Shown: positions 1 through 12,169 of the stretch, piece after piece
Numbering within the stretch: position 1 is the stretch's first letter
Layout of the letters: each line of letters begins with the position of its first letter
Assembly (NCBI RefSeq): GCF_036345155.1
Contig: NZ_CP107772.1
Span: 2,976,001 to 3,040,000, forward strand
Source of the DNA: Streptomyces sp. NBC_00582
GTDB taxonomy: Bacteria; Actinomycetota; Actinomycetes; Streptomycetales; Streptomycetaceae
Direction of reading: 5' to 3'
DNA: 64,000 bases
The notes under the pieces: model-generated
What the model saw: only the letters and a program-made list of their open reading frames with translations
The model's database searches: none
What the model was told of the DNA's origin: nothing
Made by a program: the position numbers and the translations under genes

Positions 1-2558
<2,558 letters not shown>

Positions 2559-2663
2559 CTACCCGGGGGCTCCGACGGCCATCCGCGGGGCGGGACATGA
2601 TCACACCATCGCGTGAACGGGGCGTCCGGGCTTGCGATTCGGGGCCGGGGTGCGGCCCTGCCC

Positions 2664-3860
2664 TCATCCCCGTACCTGGATCAGCGCATGGGTGCCGCCC
2701 GTGCGCCAGCGTTGGTCCTCCGCCGCGACGAGGGCGGACTCGGTCTCCTCGGTGAGGCCGGTGATCACCTCGGACTTGAGGGTGCGCAGGGCGGCGACGG
2801 GGCCGGGGAAGCGGGTGACGGTGTCGGCGAAGGGCGTGGTGGGGGCCCAGCGGCGGTCCCCCACGAGGCGGCGGTAGTTGAGGTCGCCCTTGACGAGCGT
2901 GAGGGTGGCCGACGCGTACTCCGCGCGCAGGTCGGGCGGCATCTCGGCGTAGGGCAGCGGGGCGGCGGCGAAGGGGTGGGCGCGGACCGCGAGGGTGCCG
3001 TCCGCCATCGCCGCCCACAGCCGGCGGCCGTACGTGGCGGCCTCCCCCGGCGCGGAGGTGAGCCTGCGCAGCGCGTCGACGACGTCGGCGGGCGTGGCGT
3101 CGGAGACGTAGTACGGGTACGGCTTGACGTGCAGGACGATCCGGCCGGCCCGGCCGTGGTCGAGGAGGTGGGCGGCGAGGAGGAGATCGGGGATCAGTTC
3201 GCGGCCCGCGTTGTCGGCGATCAGACAGACGGTGCCGGGCGTGGACCCGCCGGCCGGGAGCAGCGCCCACAGGGCCTCGCTGTCGTCGGCGACCAGTCCG
3301 GGGGCGGCGTCCCGGGTCTCGGCGTCGGCGTCGGACAGGCGGAAGCCGAGGTCGGCGCGGTTGCCCCAGAGGGAGCCGTGCAGCAGGGCGCGGGCGCGTT
3401 CGCCGGCCGGGCGGTCCCGGAGGGTGTCGAGGGCGGCCAGTTCCTCGCCGGTCTCGGGCGCGTCGAGCTCGGCGAGCTTGAAGGGGCGGAAGGGGTCGAG
3501 GCCGCGCCACACGCCGTCGCCGAAGTAGCCGACGGCTTCGAGGAGTCGGCGGTAGAAGTAGCTCTCCGACCACAGCCAGGGCACCTCGAACCAGGACCGG
3601 CCGATGTACGCGTCGATGCCCCAGTCCCGCCAGCGGTCGCCGTCGTGCGCGTCGGCGGGGAGCGGTTCGACGACGCCCTTCAGACAGCTCTCCAGCAGGG
3701 CGTCCAGAGCGGTGTGCACGGCGGGGTCGTAGGGGAAGGCGTCCCGCACCTGCCGGATGATCGCCGGATGCCGCTCGGCCAGGACGCCGTACGGGAAGGA
3801 GCCGGGCTCGTCACCGAGGATGACGGGGGGCGGGAGGGGGGTGTCGGGCATACGGCTCAC
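2664..3860 (-). CDS. ARMT1-like (DUF89) metal-dependent damage-control phosphatase
   Basis: This 398-residue cytoplasmic protein belongs to the DUF89/ARMT1-like family, metal-dependent phosphatases thought to remove damaged or excess phosphometabolites. Family marks are HGSLWGNRADLG at about 161-172, the metal-binding DNAGRE at 216-221, and KGDLNYRRLVGD towards the C-terminus. These are typical of active members, so a working phosphatase is likely, although the substrate cannot be read from sequence. The ATG at 3860 is used here; a second ATG three codons later is possible. It is transcribed in the same direction as geoA but 114 bp upstream of it, so a shared transcript is possible and not shown. 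Confidence 0.85.
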   Translation of the reverse strand: MSRMPDTPLPPPVILGDEPGSFPYGVLAERHPAIIRQVRDAFPYDPAVHTALDALLESCLKGVVEPLPADAHDGDRWRDWGIDAYIGRSWFEVPWLWSESYFYRRLLEAVGYFGDGVWRGLDPFRPFKLAELDAPETGEELAALDTLRDRPAGERARALLHGSLWGNRADLGFRLSDADAETRDAAPGLVADDSEALWALLPAGGSTPGTVCLIADNAGRELIPDLLLAAHLLDHGRAGRIVLHVKPYPYYVSDATPADVVDALRRLTSAPGEAATYGRRLWAAMADGTLAVRAHPFAAAPLPYAEMPPDLRAEYASATLTLVKGDLNYRRLVGDRRWAPTTPFADTVTRFPGPVAALRTLKSEVITGLTEETESALVAAEDQRWRTGGTHALIQVRG

Positions 3861-3900
3861 CGTAGCGCGGGGCCCGTCGCGCCCGCCTGTCGTCCCGCCG

Positions 3901-3978
3901 CCCCGGCCGGACGCCGTGCCGCCCCGGTGGCCGCCGCCGCCCCGGCCGGACGCCGTGCCGCCCCGGTGGCCGCCGCCG
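3901..3978. repeat. Two identical 39-bp tandem repeats in the spacer upstream of the ARMT1-like gene
   Basis: Positions 3901-3939 and 3940-3978 are identical 39-mers made almost only of G and C, followed by a short degenerate third start (3979-3988). They lie between the start of the ARMT1-like gene and the end of cprB, both on the minus strand. No protein-coding sense is apparent on either strand. They look like a young replication-slippage product. Confidence 0.85.
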
Positions 3979-4012
3979 CCTCGGTCGGCCCGCCCCGATC
4001 AGCCGGCACCGG

Positions 4013-4660
4013 TCAGCCCGCCATGATCTCCCGCTCCAGGCGCGCCGCCAGGCTGAGGTAGCGGGGGCGGCGCGGGACCGGGACGAGGCCGCGGATGAGG
4101 ACGTACCACATCTCGGCCATACGGCGCGGCAGGCGGGCCGCCGGTTCGCGGGAGCGGCCCACCACCCGGGTGCCGACGAAGAAGCAGACCAGGGAGTGGG
4201 CGACGGCGTCGATGTCGACGTCCGGATGGATGTCGGACTCCTTCATCGCGCCGCCGAGCCGACGGGTCATCAGCTCCAGCCACTCGGTGAACGGATGCCG
4301 CAGGGGCGGCTTCACCGGCACTCCCCCGGTGGCGAGCCGGAGCCCCGCGCGGGCGATCGGGCCCTCGACCGAAAGCCGCGCGAGGCCGAACGTGAGGCGC
4401 ATCAGCGCTTCGAGTGCCGGATAGCCCCGGTCGTCGATCTCGACCGCGACCCGGCGTGAGGCCTGGGACTGCAACTCCATGATGGCGTGGGCCAGATCCT
4501 CCTTGGCCGCGAAGTGGAAGTAGAGCGCCCCCTTGGTGACGTGGGCGTGCTCGACGATCTCACTGAGGCTCGTCGATTCGTAGCCGCGCCGGTCGAACAG
4601 ATCGGCAGCGGCCGTGATGATCGTCGCGCGGGTCTGTTCGGCGCGTAACTGCCTCGCCAT
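4013..4660 (-). CDS. cprB: TetR-family gamma-butyrolactone receptor homologue CprB
   Basis: This 215-residue TetR-type repressor closely resembles S. coelicolor CprB as I remember it: the same length and the same opening MARQLRAEQTRATII. An N-terminal helix-turn-helix domain (about 8-55) contains the family segment VTKGALYFHFAAKEDLAH, and the rest is the ligand-binding domain. CprB-type proteins bind pseudo-palindromic autoregulatory elements and influence antibiotic production and sporulation. A candidate element lies directly upstream at 4684-4712. The gene is 70 bp downstream of the AfsA-like synthase gene on the same strand, so the two may be co-transcribed. The natural ligand is not predictable. 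Confidence 0.9.
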   Translation of the reverse strand: MARQLRAEQTRATIITAAADLFDRRGYESTSLSEIVEHAHVTKGALYFHFAAKEDLAHAIMELQSQASRRVAVEIDDRGYPALEALMRLTFGLARLSVEGPIARAGLRLATGGVPVKPPLRHPFTEWLELMTRRLGGAMKESDIHPDVDIDAVAHSLVCFFVGTRVVGRSREPAARLPRRMAEMWYVLIRGLVPVPRRPRYLSLAARLEREIMAG

Positions 4661-4683
4661 CGACTGGACTCTCCTGGGCCGGT

Positions 4684-4712
4684 AAAGAACGGGTCATGCC
4701 GTTTGTTTCTTA
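4684..4712. promoter_or_regulatory. Candidate CprB/GBL-receptor operator (ARE-like pseudo-palindrome)
   Basis: The sequence is an AT-flanked pseudo-palindrome, reading on the minus strand roughly AAGAAACAAACGG - CATGA - CCCGTTCTTT. The half-site AAACGG and its partner CCGTT resemble the autoregulatory elements bound by ArpA/ScbR/CprB-type receptors. It ends 24 bp before the cprB start codon, where autorepression would be expected. Binding is inferred. Confidence 0.55.
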
Positions 4713-4730
4713 CCCCCAGTACACAATAGC

Positions 4731-5633
4731 TCACCGTGCGGCGGTACCCACCAGGCACTCGAATACCGTCGACTCCCCTTGCGTTCCGAGGACTTGCACA
4801 TCGGTGCCATGGCCCCCCTTCGCCTCGATCCAGACGGGTTCGTCCAGTTCGGCGTATCGATGGAAGAGCGCGTGGTACGCCACGGGCGTCTGCTCGTCGG
4901 TTCTGAGCAGCCGGGCGGCCTGGCGGGCCGCCTCCAGGAGCAGCATGCCAGGAATATGATCGAGGGGATGGTCGAAGAAAACGGGGTGTGCGGTATCTAC
5001 TCTCAGCTGCCAGCGGTCGGTTCCGTCGGCCGGGGCGAGGACCACGTCGGTGGGCAGCGCACGGTCCACGGCGGCCGGAGCGAGACCGTCCGGCAGCGGG
5101 GTCACGTTCACCGACTCGGGGGTGCGTCCACCGCGGAGCCTGCGGTAGACGGGCCCGCCGACGACGGTGAAGGCGACGTCGGCCGTGGCCACCGGTTTGC
5201 CCTCGCGCCGCACCTGTGCGGTGTACCGGGCGCCGGCGGGACGCCGGCCTCGGTACTGGACCTCGGTGAAGACCAGCTCCACTTCCGGCTCGGCCGGCAG
5301 CGGGTCCACCGCCAACGCCCCCTGGCGGGTGGTGACATGGAACTCCCGCATGACGAACTGGTGATCCAGGGGTACGTCGTACTCGGCGTGGGTGATCAGG
5401 GTGCCGGCCTGCCGGACCGTCTCGACGACGAGCAGGGGGTCATATGCGGACCAGTCGGACGACACGTGTAACCCATGCGCCCGTGGCCACTGGGCGGACA
5501 GCGAGAAACGGTCGTCCCCGGTGCGCCGCCAGCCGGTCAGAAGAGTCTCCGACAGAGCCGCGCGGTGCACGAGTTGACGAGGCACAGTGGTAGTCAAGGA
5601 CGGAGCGTCGGCAAGCTGCCGCGGTCGAGTCAT
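4731..5633 (-). CDS. AfsA-family gamma-butyrolactone (A-factor-type) synthase
   Basis: This 300-residue protein matches the AfsA/ScbA family, which condenses a beta-ketoacyl-ACP with dihydroxyacetone phosphate to begin butenolide/GBL autoregulator synthesis. It shows the two hotdog-like A-factor repeats. The first contains VPRQLVHRAALSETLLTGW (about 17-35) and DHQFVMREF; the second contains FFDHPLDHIPGMLLLEAARQA. The ATG at 5633 is preceded by AGGGAGAG and gives the normal family length; the open frame continues upstream without a better site. It is divergent from the ScbR-like gene and upstream of cprB, the arrangement of scbA/scbR and related pairs. The product's side chain cannot be predicted. 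Confidence 0.9.
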   Translation of the reverse strand: MTRPRQLADAPSLTTTVPRQLVHRAALSETLLTGWRRTGDDRFSLSAQWPRAHGLHVSSDWSAYDPLLVVETVRQAGTLITHAEYDVPLDHQFVMREFHVTTRQGALAVDPLPAEPEVELVFTEVQYRGRRPAGARYTAQVRREGKPVATADVAFTVVGGPVYRRLRGGRTPESVNVTPLPDGLAPAAVDRALPTDVVLAPADGTDRWQLRVDTAHPVFFDHPLDHIPGMLLLEAARQAARLLRTDEQTPVAYHALFHRYAELDEPVWIEAKGGHGTDVQVLGTQGESTVFECLVGTAAR

Positions 5634-5689
5634 GTCTCTCCCTACGGTCCCCCGAAGGCCATGGCAGACGGCGAACCGTCCGCTCCGGT

Positions 5690-5724
5690 AAGCGTTAGAG
5701 TACGAGGCGACCGGTTTGTTTTCA
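5690..5724. promoter_or_regulatory. Candidate receptor operator in the afsA-like/scbR-like divergent promoter
   Basis: Within the 178-bp divergent spacer lies GCGACCGGTTTGTTTTC (minus strand GAAAACAAACCGGTCGC). It holds the core AAACCGGTC found in autoregulatory elements of GBL receptors, with an imperfect left arm around 5690-5706. Its position between an AfsA-like and an ScbR-like gene fits control of both. No -10/-35 assignment is attempted. Confidence 0.5.
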
Positions 5725-5811
5725 ATGAGATCAGTCGACGGCATCCTATGATCGGTGCGGACCGCGGGCGGTCGCGGGTTCCGGCCAACTCGGTGCCGTG
5801 AAGGGGCTCTT

Positions 5812-6462
5812 ATGGCGAAACAGGAGCGCGCCATCCGGACGCGCAGAGCGATCGTGGAGGCGGCCGGCGCGGTCTTCGACGAGCACGGCTACATGTCCAC
5901 CACCATCGCCATGGTCCTGGAGCGCGCCGAAGTCACCAAGGGCGCCCTGTACTTCCACTTCCCGTCGAAGGAATCGCTCGCCCAGGCCGTCCTGAACGAG
6001 CAGGTGCCGTACGGCGCGGTGCCACCGCAGTCCTGCAAGCTGCAGGAGATCGTCGACATGACCTTCGTGGTCGGGCAACGGCTGCTGAGCAACGCGTTGC
6101 TGCGGGGCAGTGTGCGGCTGGCGGTGGACCAGGAGACGCCGTCCGGGATCGATCACGGCGAGCCGTTCAGGCAGTGGGCCGAGCGGTTGACCGATCTGCT
6201 CGAACTGGCGCGGGAGCGGGGCGAGTTGCTACCAACGGTGCGGCCACGGGAGACCGTGGAGCTGCTGGTGGGCTGCTTCACCGGCATCCAGCTGATGGCA
6301 CGGGCGCTGACCGGCCGCGCGGATCTCGCGGACCGCCTGTCGGTGATGTGGGCGCACATGCTGCCGAGCATCGCGGTGCCGGGTCTGCTGCCCCGTCTCG
6401 ACACCCGGGCCGACCGGGGGGAGCGGGTGCTGGCCTCCCTGGACGAGCGGGCGGCGTCCTGA
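5812..6462 (+). CDS. ScbR/ArpA-type gamma-butyrolactone receptor (TetR family)
   Basis: This 216-residue TetR-type repressor opens MAKQERAIRTRRAIVEAAG and contains VTKGALYFHFPSKESLAQAV in its helix-turn-helix domain, strongly resembling ScbR. Such receptors repress the adjacent synthase gene and antibiotic clusters until the butyrolactone accumulates. The ATG at 5812 follows AAGGGG with a suitable gap; upstream in-frame codons lack a better site. It is divergently paired with the AfsA-like gene, so it is the likelier cognate receptor of that product, with cprB as a second receptor at the same locus. It ends just before a strong bidirectional hairpin. Confidence 0.88.
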   Translation: MAKQERAIRTRRAIVEAAGAVFDEHGYMSTTIAMVLERAEVTKGALYFHFPSKESLAQAVLNEQVPYGAVPPQSCKLQEIVDMTFVVGQRLLSNALLRGSVRLAVDQETPSGIDHGEPFRQWAERLTDLLELARERGELLPTVRPRETVELLVGCFTGIQLMARALTGRADLADRLSVMWAHMLPSIAVPGLLPRLDTRADRGERVLASLDERAAS

Positions 6463-6482
6463 CGGGGCGCGCACAGCAGTGC

Positions 6483-6522
6483 GGCGGGCCGGCCGGTGTC
6501 CATCCACACCGGCCGGCCCGCC
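6483..6522. terminator. Bidirectional hairpin terminator between scbR-like and S8 protease genes
   Basis: A perfect 17-bp inverted repeat (arms 6483-6499 and 6506-6522, loop CCATCC) lies between two convergent genes. One flank reads CCCGTTCTTCTC. Its position and stability fit a terminator serving both strands. Confidence 0.85.
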
Positions 6523-6562
6523 CGTTCTTCTCAGGTCACGCGGGGTGGACCCGCGGCCTCGC

Positions 6563-8398
6563 TCAGAAGGTCAGCTTCCAGCCGTTGAGCGTGCCCGTGT
6601 CCTGGGCCGCCACGTCCTGGACCTTCAGCTTCCAGGTGCCGTTCGCGGCCTCGCTGGAGGCGTCCACCGTGTAGGTGGTGTTGACGTTGGCCGCGGAGTC
6701 CGAGGAGCTGGAGGACTTCAGGCGGTACGTCGAGCCGTCCGGAGCCACGAGGTCGACGACCAGGTCACCGCGGTAGGTGTGGGTGATGTCGACGGCGACC
6801 TTCAGGGTCGAGGGCGCGTTGCCGGTGAGGCCGCTGACGGCGAGGGAGGACGTGATCGCCGCACCGTTGTCCGGGATGGCGACCGCGGTGCTGCTGGAGA
6901 AGGTGGTGCCGCCGGTCGAGCCGCCGCCGGAACCGCTCACCGCCGCCACGGTCTTCGCCGCGTCGGCCAGACCCGCGCCGCAGCCACCGGAGCAGGCGCC
7001 GGGCAGCGCACGGGCGTTGTTCTTGATGGCGGTCTCGATCTGGGCCGGGGTCAGCGAGGAGTTCGCGGACTTCAGCAGCGCGACCAGGCCCGCGATGTGC
7101 GGGGTGGCCATGCTGGTGCCCTGGTAGTAGGCGTACGACTCGGTCGACGGCGTCTTGCTGCCGGAGTTCAGCGTGGACAGGATGCCGTTGGCGGTGCCGG
7201 TGCTGGTCTGGCCGCCGGGGGCGGAGATGTCCACCAGTGAGCCGTAGTTGGAGTAGGACGCCTTGGCGCCGGCGCGGTTGGTGGCGGCGACCGAGATGAC
7301 GTTGTTGCAGTTGCCGGGCGAGTGGTTCGCGACGTTGTCGTTGTCGTTGCCGGCCGCCACGACGACGGTGGTGCCGCGGTTCACGGCCGCGGTGATCGCG
7401 CTCTGGGTGGCCGAGGTGCAGGCGCCGTCGCCGCCCAGGCTCATGTTGATGACCTTGGCGACGTTGGTGTTGGCGGGCACGCCGGAGACCGTGCCGCCGG
7501 ACGCCCAGGTGATCGCGTCGATGATGTCGGAGTCGTAGCCGCCGCACTTGCCGAGGACGCGGACCGGGGAGATCTTCGCGCCGTAGGCGATGCCCGCGAC
7601 ACCCTTGTTGTTGTTCGTGACGGCGGCGATGGTGCCGGCCACATGGGTGCCGTGCCAGGACGAGGTGGAGGCGGGGACGCCCGAGCCGCACTCGTTCGCG
7701 TTGTACCAGTCGCCCGGGTCGGCCGGGTTGCTGTCGCGGCCGTCGCCGTCCACGGAGACCGCGGTGTCGGCGATGAAGTCGTAGCCGCCGACGATGTTCG
7801 CGGCGAGGTCGCTGTGGGCGACGTAACCGGTGTCGATGACGGCGACGGTGACCCCGCTGCCGGTCGACGTGGCCCAGGCGCCGGGGACGTTCATGCCGGC
7901 GGTGGTCTCGTAGAGGTCCCACTGCTTGGCGTACTCGGTGTCGTTCGGGTCGGCCTGGGGCGTGTTGAGGCGGTCCGGGACGACATAGGCGACCTGCGGG
8001 TCGGCCTGGTAGCGGGCGACGACGTCGGCGACGTCCGCCCCGGTGACGTCCTCGCCCAGGTCGACGAGGGCCGCGCCGGTGCCGAGGCGGCGCTGGAAGT
8101 CGACGTCCTCGCCGGTCTGCTCGCCCTTGGCGGCGGCGTCGGCCTCGGCGGCCGCGTTCGAAGTGGCCTCGGTGGCACCGGACTTGTAGCCGACGATGAG
8201 GCGCTCGGCGGGGGTGCCGGGGGCGGCCTCGGTCTGGGCGGCGGGCACGGCGGACGCGGGGGCGGCCGTGGCGGAGGAGTCCTGGGCGGCGACCGCGGAG
8301 GCGGTGGAGGCGGCGGTGAGGAGAGCCGCGGAGAGGGCGGCGGCGGATATCAGCTTCCGCCGGAGAGCGGGTGAGGTGCGCAAGGGCGTGCCTTTCAT
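6563..8398 (-). CDS. Secreted S8 (subtilisin-like) serine protease with C-terminal P (Homo B) domain
   Basis: This 611-residue pre-pro-protease has a Sec-type signal peptide at about 1-38 (LRRK followed by a hydrophobic stretch ending ASAVAA). An inhibitor-like propeptide follows to about 145, then the peptidase domain with Asp189 (VAVIDTGY), His249 (WHGTHVAGT), oxyanion Asn351 (AAGNDND) and Ser429 (GTSMATPH). The last 110 or so residues form a proprotein-convertase P domain (THTYRGDLVVDLVAPDG). All catalytic residues are present. The ATG at 8398 follows GGAGCC and precedes the signal peptide. The promoter lies in the 293-bp spacer shared with the divergent LPMO gene, consistent with secreted enzymes for polymer breakdown. 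Confidence 0.95.
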   Translation of the reverse strand: MKGTPLRTSPALRRKLISAAALSAALLTAASTASAVAAQDSSATAAPASAVPAAQTEAAPGTPAERLIVGYKSGATEATSNAAAEADAAAKGEQTGEDVDFQRRLGTGAALVDLGEDVTGADVADVVARYQADPQVAYVVPDRLNTPQADPNDTEYAKQWDLYETTAGMNVPGAWATSTGSGVTVAVIDTGYVAHSDLAANIVGGYDFIADTAVSVDGDGRDSNPADPGDWYNANECGSGVPASTSSWHGTHVAGTIAAVTNNNKGVAGIAYGAKISPVRVLGKCGGYDSDIIDAITWASGGTVSGVPANTNVAKVINMSLGGDGACTSATQSAITAAVNRGTTVVVAAGNDNDNVANHSPGNCNNVISVAATNRAGAKASYSNYGSLVDISAPGGQTSTGTANGILSTLNSGSKTPSTESYAYYQGTSMATPHIAGLVALLKSANSSLTPAQIETAIKNNARALPGACSGGCGAGLADAAKTVAAVSGSGGGSTGGTTFSSSTAVAIPDNGAAITSSLAVSGLTGNAPSTLKVAVDITHTYRGDLVVDLVAPDGSTYRLKSSSSSDSAANVNTTYTVDASSEAANGTWKLKVQDVAAQDTGTLNGWKLTF

Positions 8399-8691
8399 GG
8401 CCGGCTCCGGGCAGGCAGCGCGGAGCAACGGTCGATCGCTTCGGCATCGAAGCGGCGGGGGGTGGAACGCGAGGGCCGGCCGGGCGCGGGAAGCTGGTTC
8501 GTCAGGGGTTACCTGTGGTTCAGCTGTGCAGGAACGATAGGCAAAGGAATGGTCATCCGGATACGGGGGAAACCCTCGATCCGGCCGGAAACCCACCCTC
8601 GAAAGGCGCGAACCGCACCTGAACACACCGGGGCCGGTTCCCGTACTGGACTGAACAGACCGTTCCCGCGCCGGCCGAGGAGACGTCCCCG

Positions 8692-9627
8692 ATGCCCCGG
8701 ATGACCGCACACCGCATCGCCGCCCTGACGGCGGCCGCCGTGAGCCCCCTGCTGCTGAACCTGTGGACCGCGGGCCCGGCGCTGGCCCATGGGGCGCCCA
8801 CCGAGCCGTCCAGCCGGGTCTACGGCTGCTCCCCGGAGGGCACGCGGTCCGGCACCGCGGCCTGCAGGGCGGCGATCGCCGCCAACGGGACGTCCTTCGC
8901 CGCCTGGGACAACGTGCGCGTGGCGAACGTGAACGGCCGGGACCGGCAGACGATCCCGGACGGCGAGCTGTGCAGCGGCGGACTGCCCGCCTACAAGGGG
9001 CTCGACCTGGCACGCGCCGACTGGCCGACGACCCGGCTGACCCCGGGCGGCACGCTGCGGATGACGTACGCCTCGACGATCCCGCACACCGGGACGTTCC
9101 GGCTCTACCTCACGAAACAGGGGTACGACCCCACGAAACCGCTCACCTGGGCCGATCTGCCGGAGCGCCCGTTCGCCGAGGTCAAGGACCCGACGCTGAC
9201 CGACAGGGCGTACCGGTTCAGCGTGAAGCTGCCCGCCGACCGGACGGGGCGTCAGGTGCTGTACACGATCTGGCAGAACAGCAGCACGCCCGACACGTAC
9301 TACTCGTGCTCCGACGTGGTGTTCCCGGCGGCCGCCGGCACCTCGGGCACGGATGGGAAGAAGACAGAGCAGGAGAAGGAGGAGGAGCAGCCGGAGAAGG
9401 CGTCGGCGTCGGCCGCGTCCAAGCCGTCGGCCACCGCCTCCACCACGGCCGTGAGCCCGTCGGTTCCGGCCACGCGGACGGGCGCGGACACACCCGGGAG
9501 CACCCCGGTGGCGTCCGCCACCGGGGCCGGTTCGGGTCCGTCCGCGCCGCTGCTGGCGGGCGGCGCCACCGCCGTGCTGGTGCTCACCGGTGGCGTCGCC
9601 CTGGCGCTTCGTCTGCGCGGGCGCTGA
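8692..9627 (+). CDS. AA10 lytic polysaccharide monooxygenase with C-terminal membrane anchor
   Basis: This copper-dependent LPMO would oxidatively cleave chitin or cellulose. A signal peptide (1-32) is predicted to be cut after ALA, exposing His33 (HGAPTEPSSRVYGC) as the N-terminal ligand of the histidine brace; His132 in TIPHTGTF is the second ligand. The catalytic domain runs to about 215. A Glu/Lys- then Ser/Thr/Pro-rich linker follows, ending in a hydrophobic segment at about 286-306 and the basic tail RLRGR, which suggests membrane tethering at the cell surface. I see no LPXTG sortase signal. GAGGAGA precedes the ATG. Divergent from the S8 protease gene. Confidence 0.92.
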   Translation: MPRMTAHRIAALTAAAVSPLLLNLWTAGPALAHGAPTEPSSRVYGCSPEGTRSGTAACRAAIAANGTSFAAWDNVRVANVNGRDRQTIPDGELCSGGLPAYKGLDLARADWPTTRLTPGGTLRMTYASTIPHTGTFRLYLTKQGYDPTKPLTWADLPERPFAEVKDPTLTDRAYRFSVKLPADRTGRQVLYTIWQNSSTPDTYYSCSDVVFPAAAGTSGTDGKKTEQEKEEEQPEKASASAASKPSATASTTAVSPSVPATRTGADTPGSTPVASATGAGSGPSAPLLAGGATAVLVLTGGVALALRLRGR

Positions 9628-9629
9628 AG

Positions 9630-9645
9630 CCCTCGCTGACGAGGG
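9630..9645. terminator. Short hairpin between convergent LPMO and secreted-protein genes
   Basis: CCCTCG - CTGA - CGAGGG forms a small perfect stem-loop filling most of the 18-bp gap between two convergent stop codons. It is probably a weak bidirectional terminator. Confidence 0.5.
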
Positions 9646-10967
<1,322 letters not shown>

Positions 10968-11636
10968 ATGGCCTCGTCCCCGGACGTCACGTCGTCCGAC
11001 GACAACACCCCCGGGAACCCGGAAAACGGTTCCTCCGGCAGACGCGGCCGGGTCCGGCCGCGCCGGGCCGCGGTGATGGCGGTGCCGGCCGCCGCGGTCG
11101 CCGCCACCCTCGCCATCCTCACCGCCGAGGGCGCCCTCGGAGTGCAGTTCGCCATCTCCGGCATGCCGTTCGTGGTCACCGGCGACAAGCTCGACGGAAC
11201 CGGGTTCGAGCAGTTCGGCGCGCTGGACAGCATGATCGAGAACAGCCCCAACCAGGGCGACACCGGCGGCCAGGTCCTGGTCGTCACCTCGGTCGTGAAG
11301 GACGGCGACATCACCAACATGTGCCAGAGCGTCGACCTCGGCGGCATCCAGCTGCTGCTCACCGCGGGCGGCGAGGGCACGCCGGTGCACGTGGAGAACC
11401 TGGCCATCGACTCCGACGTCATCAAGGGTGACGCCGAGTTCCACGGCATCGAGATCGGCGGCGACGCCAGCACCTTCAACAAGGGTGGCGTGAAGGGTCC
11501 CGAGGGCGTCTACGGCCAGCAGGCCGACACCGTCCTCATCAAGCACCTCTACCAGCACAACTACGCGGCCACCGCCGGCATCTTCAAGCTGCCCGACCTG
11601 CACATGCGGTTCGGGACCGGGGGTTGCCCGCAGTGA
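10968..11636 (+). CDS. DUF6230 family membrane-anchored protein
   Basis: The 222 residues have a disordered, charged start, then RRGRVRPRRAAVMAVP leading into one transmembrane segment (about residues 30-55) and an extracytoplasmic beta-rich domain with Cys near NMCQS and GGCPQ. It matches the DUF6230 family, uncharacterised proteins common in Streptomyces and usually paired with a DUF6114 gene, as here. The ATG at 10968 has GGAG close by; an ATG 12 bp earlier lacks a site. The stop overlaps the start of the next gene (GTGA), indicating translational coupling. Function unknown; the pair may form a membrane complex. Confidence 0.82.
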   Translation: MASSPDVTSSDDNTPGNPENGSSGRRGRVRPRRAAVMAVPAAAVAATLAILTAEGALGVQFAISGMPFVVTGDKLDGTGFEQFGALDSMIENSPNQGDTGGQVLVVTSVVKDGDITNMCQSVDLGGIQLLLTAGGEGTPVHVENLAIDSDVIKGDAEFHGIEIGGDASTFNKGGVKGPEGVYGQQADTVLIKHLYQHNYAATAGIFKLPDLHMRFGTGGCPQ

Positions 11637-12088
11637 GCCCGTCCAGCCAGTGGCGCACCGCCTTCCGCGCATGGCGAGGGCGCCGGCCCTTCCTCGGCGG
11701 GGTGCTGCTCACGCTGGGCGGCGCCGAGATCCTGGTGACCATGAAGGCACCGCTTCCGGTCATCCTGCACATCGGCATGCAGGGCCTCGCGGGTTACCTC
11801 CTGCCGACCCTGATGCTCGTCTGCGGCCTGCTGATCGTGTTCAACCCGAGCCAGCGGCTGTTCTACTCCGTGATCTCGGTGCTGCTCTCCCTGGGCACCT
11901 GGGTCACGTCCAACCTGGGCGGCTTCTTCGTGGGCCTGCTGCTGGGCGTCGTGGGCAGTTGCATGACGTTCGGCTGGCTGCCGGACCAGGAGCCGCGCGT
12001 GAGTCGCCGCAAGCGGCGCAAGGCGGCCCGGGCGGCCGCCGAGGCGCTCCAGCCGACCGCGCTGCCGGGAGCGGGCGAGCCCGCCTGA
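11633..12088 (+). CDS. DUF6114 family integral membrane protein
   Basis: The 151 residues hold three to four hydrophobic helices: FLGGVLLTLGGAEILVTM, LAGYLLPTLMLVCGLLIVF, YSVISVLLSLGTWVTS and GFFVGLLLGVVGSCMTFGW. A basic cytoplasmic tail rich in RRKRRKAARAAA follows. It matches DUF6114, the usual partner of DUF6230. GTG at 11633 overlaps the upstream TGA by 2 bp; a TTG three codons earlier is possible. A large hairpin follows at 12106-12159. Function unknown. Confidence 0.82.
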   Translation: MSPSSQWRTAFRAWRGRRPFLGGVLLTLGGAEILVTMKAPLPVILHIGMQGLAGYLLPTLMLVCGLLIVFNPSQRLFYSVISVLLSLGTWVTSNLGGFFVGLLLGVVGSCMTFGWLPDQEPRVSRRKRRKAARAAAEALQPTALPGAGEPA

Positions 12089-12105
12089 GGCACGTGTTCC
12101 ACCAC

Positions 12106-12159
12106 ACCGGCGGGGCCGGGACGACCTGCGCGCAGCAGGACGCTCCCGGCCCCGCCGGT
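12106..12159. terminator. Hairpin terminator after the DUF6114 gene
   Basis: Sixteen-bp perfect arms (12106-12121 and 12144-12159) enclose a 22-nt loop that itself folds as CCTGC - GCGCA - GCAGG. It lies between the convergent DUF6114 and tatA-like genes, so it probably acts on both. Confidence 0.8.
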
Positions 12160-12169
12160 TGTCGGTGCG

